In this document: positions 1 to 7,600 of the stretch, one piece after another
Position numbering within the stretch: position 1 is the stretch's first letter
Layout: every line of letters starts with the position of its first letter
Assembly (NCBI GenBank): GCA_947629805.1
Contig: CANRFE010000010.1
Coordinates: 1-18,518 of the forward strand
Direction of reading: 5' to 3'
Length of the DNA: 18,518 nucleotides
Source of the DNA: an uncultured Clostridia bacterium
GTDB lineage: Bacteria; Bacillota; Clostridia; TANB77; CAG-508
Position numbers and translations under genes: made by a program
The notes under the pieces: model-generated
Seen by the model: the letters and a program-made list of their open reading frames with translations, nothing else
Told to the model about the DNA's origin: nothing
The model's database searches: none

Positions 1-862
1 CAAAAATTCCAAGGGATGCTTCTTCAAATGAATTTTCTTTTAAGTACGACTCTATAATTGGTTTTACAACATTAATAGGAACTGCAAAACCAATTCCTTC
101 TGCTGAAGTTATTTTCACCGATGTTATTCCGATGACATGTCCATCTAAATTTATTAATGGTCCTCCACTATTCCCTGGGTTAATAGTAGCATCTGTTTGA
201 ATTAAGTCTTCCATATACGTACTTGTCTCTTTTTCATCAATTCTTACCGTACGGTCTAACGCACTAATAATTCCAGCTGTTACCGTTCTTTGAAATTCAT
301 ACCCAATTGGATTTCCAATGGCATATACCGCTTCTCCTATTCGAATATTACTGGAATCTCCCAAAGTTGCATAAGGTAAATTTTTAACGTTAATTTTGCA
401 AATAGATAAATCTAAATTAGAATCCGACCATACTACATTGGCACTATAATTTCTTCCATTTTCTAACGTCACATAACAATTGCTATATTTTCCTCCTGTT
501 ACATGTTCATTCGATAAAATATAGCCATTTTCTGATACAATAACTCCTGTGCCTAAACCTAATTGTGTGGTCCCATCTTGCAAAAAGATAGTGTTTCCTG
601 TATTTTTTATTTTTGAAATTCCTACTACGGAAGAGGTTACTTTCTCTATAATTTCTACTATTTGCGTTCCTTGTTCTTTCATTACTTCTACACTTTTTAT
701 GGTTTTCTGTGCTTCTGCCCCTTGTGTTTCGTATGTATTAATTTGAATTCCTTCATAAATTTTATAACAAAAAATACTTGTAATAGAAGTTAATACTATA
801 ATCACAAAAATTAACCCGGCATTTTTTAATCTTTGTTTTCCTGCTTTTTTATAATGAACCAT
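1..862 (-). CDS. HtrA/DegP-like membrane-anchored serine protease (C-terminus beyond window)
   Basis: I translated the minus strand from the ATG at 862, which is preceded by an AAAGGAAGG-type RBS; the frame stays open to the window edge (about 287 residues seen). Residues 10-28 form one hydrophobic segment after a Lys/Arg-rich start, so this is an N-in membrane anchor with the protease domain outside. The trypsin-like triad is complete: His120 in SNEHVTGG, Asp151 in SNLDLSI and Ser232 in NPGNSGGPL, followed by the family's GIGFAVPI strand. HtrA proteases degrade or refold damaged envelope proteins. The usual C-terminal PDZ domain would lie outside the window, so its presence is unknown. The gene is separated from the upstream kinase gene by a terminator and has no obvious promoter in the 136-bp gap. 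The family call is firm; the choice among HtrA paralogues is not possible. Confidence 0.9.
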   Translation of the reverse strand, partial: MVHYKKAGKQRLKNAGLIFVIIVLTSITSIFCYKIYEGIQINTYETQGAEAQKTIKSVEVMKEQGTQIVEIIEKVTSSVVGISKIKNTGNTIFLQDGTTQLGLGTGVIVSENGYILSNEHVTGGKYSNCYVTLENGRNYSANVVWSDSNLDLSICKINVKNLPYATLGDSSNIRIGEAVYAIGNPIGYEFQRTVTAGIISALDRTVRIDEKETSTYMEDLIQTDATINPGNSGGPLINLDGHVIGITSVKITSAEGIGFAVPINVVKPIIESYLKENSFEEASLGIF

Positions 863-938
863 TTTTTCCTTCCTTTCTTAAGAATGAAATATATTAATTT
901 TATTTTTTCCATTTTTCTTCGTTTTAACCTTTTTTTGT

Positions 939-982
939 AAAAAAAATAAAACTTAGCTATTTATAAAATAACTAAGTTTTAT
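939..982 (-). terminator. Intrinsic terminator of the NRPS-kinase operon
   Basis: On the minus strand an 11-bp perfect stem (ATAAAACTTAG paired with CTAAGTTTTAT, 15-nt loop) is followed by seven T residues. It begins 17 bases after the histidine kinase stop codon. There is no T-tract on the plus side, so it acts in the minus direction only. It separates the kinase from the downstream HtrA-like gene. Confidence 0.75.
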
Positions 983-998
983 AAAAAACTCCTACTTT

Positions 999-2810
999 TT
1001 AGGATTGTACTGGTAAAATAATATGGAAGGTAGTTCCTTCTCCTTTTTGCGTTTCATAAGTAATATTTCCATTAAAGTGTGCGCGAATAGTAGAATAAGA
1101 CATAAATAAACCAAGTCCTGTACCATTTTTTCCTTTTGTTGTAACCATTTCTTTAAATAGTTTTCCTTCTACTTCTTTTGGTAGTCCTCCTGCATAGTCT
1201 TTAATAGAAATTGTTATATTTTCCCCCTCTTTTGATACAATTAAATCAATTTTCTCATTCGTTTTTCCACTATATGCTTGAATGGAATTAGAAATCATAT
1301 TGTTTACTACTTGTACTAAACTATTAATGTTTCCTTTTAAGGTAATATTAGGATCTATTTCCATTTTTATATTCATATTTATCAATGCATTTTTAAGTTC
1401 ATGTCGCATTAAAATATCTACACGTTTTACTAATTCATCCATACTAAAGGAAACTGCTTGCTCTTCTGATAAAGTAACTGCTTGTCCTTTTACTGCTGTA
1501 ATAACATCAGACATATATTCTGTATAATCTTTAATTTTTGTAATCCAACCTCTCATGTCGTTTGCAATTTCATGGTGGTCTTCTATCGTAACTTCTGGAT
1601 CTCCAATAGATGTTTCATATTCTTTTGTTAAATCCGATAAACCTTCTGTAGCACCAGCAATAGACATGATAGGTGTTTTTAAGTTGTGTGCAATACCACC
1701 AATTAACTGTCCAAGAGAAGCTAAACGCTCTTTTTCCATTAGCAAGTCTTGATTGTCTTTAATGGTTTGCACGTCCTCGATATGTTGCGTGACATCTTTA
1801 AATAAGATTAAAGTTCCTAAATAGTTTTTCTTAGAAGAAATGTTGCTTATTTCTATACTAAAATATTTTTTTCCTATTTTGAATTCTTTATCAAAGTATA
1901 GAATTTCAGAAGTTGTTTTCGCTTTCTTAATCGCATTTTCAACATTGGTTAAATTCTCTTCTAATTTAATATCTTCTTTCAATAATTCTATAATATTTGT
2001 ATTTCTTACTTTATTGGAAGATAATTTGAAAGTATCTGTAAAGGTTTTATTAAAATCTGTAATATTATTGTTTTCGTTTATAACCACGAAGCTATCCGAC
2101 ATCCTATCTACAATATTTTGCATTGCAATTGGTGAGATGCTAATAAATTTGAATTTGAATATAGCAATGGCAAAACAAAATGCTAAAAATGAGAAAGATA
2201 TTGGAGTCATATACATTGTCATTTTTATTATTCCAAACGCACCTAAAATATTTACTAACAATGGAATACTAGTACCAAGTATTATTAACAAAGATTGCTT
2301 TGAAAAAAAGCCCGAATTTTTTATAGAATATTTTATAAAGTAAAAAATTCCAATTCCATATAGTGTATATGTATATAAAGAGTAAATATTATAATAACTT
2401 CCTGTCACTACTTCATTCATATTAATGGAATAATGTTGAAAATATAAATGATGATATTCATTTGTAAAGCCCATTATAATGGATGTTATTGGAATAAGTA
2501 ACAATAATAAAATTTGATATAATTTTATATTTATTTTCGTTTTTGCAAATACCATACTTAAAGCTAAAAAAGCAACCGGGGAAAAACATACCCCAAAACC
2601 AGCAAACTTTTCCCAAAAGAATGGGTCTATATCTGTATTTTGAAATACGATTTGTAAAATTGAACAAAAAGTCCAAACAAACAAGCAAAGAAGAAAGTAA
2701 TTAAATATAATTTTTAATTGACTCCTCTTTTGTTTTCGTAAAAACAAGGCTAAAGACAAGATTAATATTTCCGAAATAACCATTAATATTAATGAACCTA
2801 CGTGCTCCAT
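999..2810 (-). CDS. Sensor histidine kinase, N-terminal 7TM domain plus PAS
   Basis: 603 residues. Residues 1 to about 230 carry seven hydrophobic segments of the HisKA_7TM type. A PAS-like domain follows (about 235-345, starting near MQNIVDRMSDSFVVINENN), then a short linker and a HisKA domain with phospho-acceptor His375 in GGIAHNLKTP. The C-terminal HATPase domain shows the N-box (NNMISNSIQAY), the G1 box (DYAGGLP) and the G2 box (GTGLGLFMSYS). It should autophosphorylate in response to a signal perceived in the membrane or PAS domain. The ATG is 12 bases after the NRPS reductase frame, and the SD (AGGAGG) overlaps that frame's TAG stop, so it is translationally coupled to the NRPS and is the last gene of the operon. 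No response regulator is adjacent on this strand; the HD-GYP regulator at 12304 is the nearest candidate partner. Kinase identity is firm; the ligand is unknown. Confidence 0.93.
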   Translation of the reverse strand: MEHVGSLILMVISEILILSLALFLRKQKRSQLKIIFNYFLLCLFVWTFCSILQIVFQNTDIDPFFWEKFAGFGVCFSPVAFLALSMVFAKTKINIKLYQILLLLLIPITSIIMGFTNEYHHLYFQHYSINMNEVVTGSYYNIYSLYTYTLYGIGIFYFIKYSIKNSGFFSKQSLLIILGTSIPLLVNILGAFGIIKMTMYMTPISFSFLAFCFAIAIFKFKFISISPIAMQNIVDRMSDSFVVINENNNITDFNKTFTDTFKLSSNKVRNTNIIELLKEDIKLEENLTNVENAIKKAKTTSEILYFDKEFKIGKKYFSIEISNISSKKNYLGTLILFKDVTQHIEDVQTIKDNQDLLMEKERLASLGQLIGGIAHNLKTPIMSIAGATEGLSDLTKEYETSIGDPEVTIEDHHEIANDMRGWITKIKDYTEYMSDVITAVKGQAVTLSEEQAVSFSMDELVKRVDILMRHELKNALINMNIKMEIDPNITLKGNINSLVQVVNNMISNSIQAYSGKTNEKIDLIVSKEGENITISIKDYAGGLPKEVEGKLFKEMVTTKGKNGTGLGLFMSYSTIRAHFNGNITYETQKGEGTTFHIILPVQS

Positions 2811-2822
2811 AAAATTTTCCTC

Positions 2823-4376
2823 CTAAATCAATTTTATATTCTTAAAATATTGAATATATTTTTCTATATAAGCATTATCTATTTTTGACCAATTAAAGTC
2901 AATAGTATATAAAAAACTTCTAGAAAATTCAGATAAAATGTTAATATTAGAAGATATTTCAAAATTATTGTCTGAATTTAATTCATTAATAATACCTGCT
3001 AAAATATCTTTTTTGTTCTCATCCATTAAAGTATCTTTGATTCTATTATGAAATTCTTCCTCCTGAACAATTTTTAAATTGATATTTTCTTTTTTTAATG
3101 TTTCTACAAATTGTCGCATGGTTATAAAATCCTTGTTGAAAAGATGGAATACACTAAAATCTGGCACATAATTTTGCATAATAGAAATAATAGCCAGTCC
3201 GCATAAATCAACAGGTGTAAATTCTAATTTTGCATTTAATAAAGATTTTGGCATCATCCCTAATTTTACAAAAGATTGGATTCTACCTATAAAAGCATTT
3301 TCTTTTGGATTGATTTGAAATTTTCCATCCACATATCGATTGGTAATATTTCCAAGTCTTAAGATTTGTGCTTTTAAGCCTTTTGCTATATGTTCTAAAA
3401 GGATTCTTTCGGCTTCGAATTTACTCTTTATATAGACATTTTCTAAATTTTGTCCTATATACAAATTTTTTTCTGAGAAATTCATTTTCTCCTTTTTATC
3501 TATTTGTCCACTAACGCTAATAGAAGAAATTTGTATTAATCTTTTCTTGTAACTTTCACAAAATGCAATGGCCTTTTTGGTTAACCCAATATTGATATCT
3601 TCAAAATTCTTAAAATTACCATAGTGTTTAACATTTGCACTGGAGTTAATTACAATAGAAATATGCTCTACTATATCTTCGTATAGTTGCATATTTAAAC
3701 CAAAATTTTCTTTTGTAATATCTCCTTTCAAAATAATGATTCTGTCATCTACAAATTTGTCTAATGTATTCTGAAAATAAAAATGTAAGGCGTCTAAAAA
3801 CCTAGTTCTAGCTGACAGCTTATTTTTGTCTCGAACAATACAATAAATTTTTCCATTATCTTTTTGAAGGAATTGATATAAAATATGCATTCCTACAAAT
3901 CCATTTGAACCTAATAAAAGAACATTATTCGTTTTATTTGTTATCAATTTTTTCCTATATTTAATGTCATTTTTTTCTAATATTTTATTAATCGCATTAT
4001 AATTATAAAAATCTACTTGTTCCGTAGTAGTACTGTTATGTGCTTCTGATAATTCTTTTACCGTTGGATATTTAAAAATATCCGCATATTCTATATTAAC
4101 CTTATGAGATAATAGTTCTACCTTAAATTTGATAGCAAGTAAGGAGTCCGCGCCTAATTCAAAAATATCATCTGTAATACCAACTTTTGTATTTAATAAC
4201 TTTTCCCAAGTTTCACAGAATAATTTTTGTATTTCATTTTCTGGTGCTACATAATTTGCTGTTGCAACATTTGTAATTTTATATTCTTTTAATACTTTCA
4301 AATCTATTTTGCCATTTTTGGTAATAGGCATATTGTCTAATTGTACCATATATTTTGGCACCATATATAAAGGCAA
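2823..4376 (-). CDS. NRPS C-terminal part: end of A2, PCP2 and thioester reductase (R) domain, split off by a frameshift
   Basis: This frame is the continuation of the NRPS gene, not an independent gene. Coding sequence in the same frame runs back to about 4617 with A8-like motifs (EYIGRKDFQVKLRGLRIEL), and the TTG at 4376 is an internal Leu codon without a convincing SD. From the TTG: A10 motif NGKID with its catalytic Lys near residue 23, then a carrier protein (ELGADSLLAIK, phosphopantetheine Ser78), then an NAD(P)H-dependent thioester reductase from about 145. The Rossmann motif GSNGFVG and the short-chain-dehydrogenase pair Tyr315/Lys319 (YIKSK) are intact. An R domain releases the PCP-bound peptide as an aldehyde (or alcohol) instead of an acid. 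In the gut-Clostridia NRPS family such aldehydes are protease inhibitors or cyclise to pyrazinones. The upstream half of the A domain is in another frame, so a functional A2 cannot be made from this copy as it reads. Confidence 0.85.
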   Translation of the reverse strand: MPLYMVPKYMVQLDNMPITKNGKIDLKVLKEYKITNVATANYVAPENEIQKLFCETWEKLLNTKVGITDDIFELGADSLLAIKFKVELLSHKVNIEYADIFKYPTVKELSEAHNSTTTEQVDFYNYNAINKILEKNDIKYRKKLITNKTNNVLLLGSNGFVGMHILYQFLQKDNGKIYCIVRDKNKLSARTRFLDALHFYFQNTLDKFVDDRIIILKGDITKENFGLNMQLYEDIVEHISIVINSSANVKHYGNFKNFEDINIGLTKKAIAFCESYKKRLIQISSISVSGQIDKKEKMNFSEKNLYIGQNLENVYIKSKFEAERILLEHIAKGLKAQILRLGNITNRYVDGKFQINPKENAFIGRIQSFVKLGMMPKSLLNAKLEFTPVDLCGLAIISIMQNYVPDFSVFHLFNKDFITMRQFVETLKKENINLKIVQEEEFHNRIKDTLMDENKKDILAGIINELNSDNNFEISSNINILSEFSRSFLYTIDFNWSKIDNAYIEKYIQYFKNIKLI

Positions 4377-4603
4377 ATGTTTTGCTAACTCTGTCCTTAC
4401 AAAAGAAGTATCTATCTTTTTTATTGCTGTGAAGAAGGCAACTAAATACGAATTTTGGTTAGGTTCTTCTTTGTATATTACAGCACAATTTTTAATATTT
4501 TCTATCTTTAAGAATTGTTTTTCAATTTCTGATAATTCAATTCTTAAGCCTCTTAATTTTACTTGAAAATCTTTTCTACCAATATATTCTATTTCGCCAT
4601 TTG

Positions 4604-4626
4604 CATTATATTTTCTTATATAATAA
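4604..4626 (-). other. Frame-disrupting deletion in the second adenylation domain
   Basis: The upstream frame reads ...FQKGLLYK, then KI and a stop. The downstream frame resumes at once with KYNANGEIEYIGRKDFQVK, shifted by +1. Compared with A1 of the same enzyme (YKTGDLAYWTQNG) the five residues TGDLx are missing between YK and KYNANG. A 14-nt deletion (3n+2) accounts exactly for both the missing motif and the frame change. The exact lost bases are inferred. The A7 Asp of TGD binds the ATP ribose in adenylation enzymes, so the lesion would inactivate the domain even if the frame were restored. Confidence 0.8.
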
Positions 4627-7600
4627 CCCTTTTTGAAATGGATTTTTTACAAATACTTTTTCTGTTGCAGGAAGATTATTAATATAACCTTTTGAAATTC
4701 CATCCCCACTAACACATATTTCTCCTTCTACGCCGATAGGGCATAAATTTCTATCTTGGTTAAGTATGTAAATATTTGTATTACATATTGGTTTTCCAAT
4801 ATTAATATCACAAGAATTTATTAATTTGCATGCACAACAAGCAGAAAATTCGCTAGGTCCATAACCATTATAAAGCATAGCATTCGTATATGCGCATAAT
4901 TTATTATACAAACTTTCAGTAAAAACTTCTCCCCCTAATTGAATTATTTTTAACTTTTTTAAACATTTTCTTGTATCTTCGTTCATTAATAATAATTCCA
5001 TTCTTGAAGGTGTCGTCAAGATAAAATCTACATCATATTTTTCTATTAAGTTACTAATAGATGTTGGTATTTTTTGCTCTTTCGAATTAGACAATATAAT
5101 AGTTTTTCCGGATAATAAAGGTACATAAGTTTCTACAATAAACATATCAAAGGAAACTGTACTTATACTAATAAAGTTTTTACAAATATCTGTATGCATA
5201 CATAATTTATGACCTAAAACTAAATTTACAATTCCTTGATTTCTTAATTCCACTCCCTTTGGTCTACCTGTTGAACCTGATGTATAGATAATACAAAAGG
5301 TATCTTCTTTATTATAATTTAGATTTAAATTACTTTTCTTATAACGATTAAAATCTAATTTATCCACAAATAACTTTCTATCAAAAGCAATATTTTGAAT
5401 ATCACTTGCCGTAATTAATAAAGTAGATTTTGCATTATCTAACATATATTGTATTCTATCTTCTGGTAAGTTTATATCGATTAGCATATAGGCTAAATCT
5501 GCTTTTAAAACAGCTAACATAGAAATAATAGTTTCCAAAGAACGATTTAGCATAATACCTACAATATCCTGCTTTTTTACTCCATTTTCTAGGAAACAAT
5601 GTGCCATTTGATTTGCTTTTTCGTTTAATTCTTTGTACGTCAATTTTTTTTCTTCAAAAAAGACAGCAATTCCATTTGGATTTTTTTCAACTTGTTCTTC
5701 AAATAATTGAATAACTGTTTTATCTTCTGGATAATCTGCTTTTGTATTATTAAATTCATTGCATATTTGCTCTTTTTCTTCTTGGGAAAGCATATCGATA
5801 TCCGCTATTTTGATATCGTTTTCTTTTATAATTGTTTGTAATATATGGAAATAGTGTTTTGCTAGTCTCGTTATAAATTCCTTATGAAATAGTTTGGTGC
5901 AATATTCGAAACGAAAACTTAATCCACCTTTTTCTGGTATTACTTCTAACGATAAGTCAAATTTTGCAATATTGGTTTTTGGTGTATAGAGTTTTGCTTC
6001 TGTTCCACCAAAATCGATATTCCCATTGCCATTGTTTTGATAAATAAACATGGTATCAAAAAGTGGATTCCTACTAGTATCTCTCTTGCTTTCTAGTGCA
6101 TTTACTAATGCATCAAAAGGATATGTTTCAAAGGCATTCAAACAATTTTCTTTTACTTCTTTTGCAAAGTCTTTGAAAGAAAGAGAAGAATCTATTTGCT
6201 TTCTTAGTGCAAGGGAATTAACAAACATACCAATTAGATTGGTTAATTGAACATTATCTCGCCCTATAATAGGAGATCCCACCACGATATCCTTTTGTCC
6301 TGTGTATTTATACAGAAGAATATAATATACACTAAATAGTAGCATATAGGGTGTAATTTCCAGTTTCTTTGCTACTTCTTCTAATTCTGCTGTTACGTTC
6401 TGATCTATTTGTAAGAAAACATTATCTCCTTCAAAGCTTTGTACACTTGGTCTTTTATAATTGGTAGGCATATTTAATATTGGTATTTCATCCTTGAATT
6501 GATTTACCCAAAATTCTTTGTCTGTATTAAATTCTTCCGAATTTATTTTCTTATTTTCCCATACTGCAAAATCTTTATAACTAATTGTAAGTTCTGGTAA
6601 ATTATTTTCTTTCTTATATAGTTTGCATAATTCTTCCATTAAAATAGAAAGAGATGCTCCATCACTTATAATATGATGCATATTTAATAATAAGAAAGAT
6701 TTTCCATTCTTAGTATGAATTAATTTTGCTTTAAATAATGGTGCTTCATTTAAGTGAAATGGTGTTACAAAATCTTCAAACAATTTATCAATATTATGCG
6801 TATTAACCTCTTCAAATTCTAATTTAAAATCTACCTTATCTAATATTTTTTGTACAATATTTCCCTCTACTATTTCAAAATAGGTACGTAAAGATTCGTG
6901 TCTATTCACAATGGTCTGAAAACATTGTTCTAGTTTTTCTTTTTCTAGTACTGTATCGAAAATAATTCCCCCTGCAATATTGTACACTAAAGATTTATCT
7001 CCATCTAAACTAGAAGCATAGTACATTCTTTTTTGAGCAGAAGATACCGGATAGTATTCTTTTTTTTCTGCTTTTGGTATGATAATTTGATTGGTATTAG
7101 ATAAGGAATCTATTAATTTTGCTAATTTTTTGATACTAGCATTTTCAAAAATATCTTTGACTAATATATCCACACGAAAAGTATTATAAATTTCTGTTAC
7201 TAATTTTATAGCAGATAAAGAGTCTAAACCTAAATCAAATAAATCCTCTTGTATATTGATGTTTTCCATATTCCATAATTTACAAAGCATCTGCATTAAT
7301 GATTTTTCTGTTTCACTATAGTTTGTTTTGGTACTATTAGTAGAGGTAGATAACACTATTTCTGGTAATTTGTTTTTATCTATTTTCCCGTTTAGTGTTA
7401 AAGGAAAAGATTCTATAGGAACAATATGGGAAGGTATCATATAATAAGGTAAGTTATTGGATAAATTTTCGTATATATCTTCCACTTTAATATTTTCACT
7501 TGTTGTAACATAAGAACAAATACACTCTATATTATTTACTTTTTTTATCAGGGTATATGCATTCGTAATGGCATTTATCTTTTTTAAGGTATTATTTATT

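Noticed and set aside
1282..2343. Several plus-strand open frames of 65 to 167 codons inside the kinase gene, and similar ones inside the NRPS, ligase, regulator and tex genes.
   Set aside because: They lie antisense or out of frame to well-supported genes, lack SDs and show no recognisable domain.
2823..4376. Independent carrier protein-reductase gene starting at TTG 4376.
   Set aside because: The A-domain coding sequence continues upstream of the TTG in the same frame to about 4617 and aligns with the missing part of A2; there is no convincing SD.
4604..4640. Programmed -1 frameshift at the A-rich run before the NRPS lesion.
   Set aside because: Joining the frames needs +1 (or -2), not -1, and the conserved TGDL motif is physically absent, which slippage would not explain.
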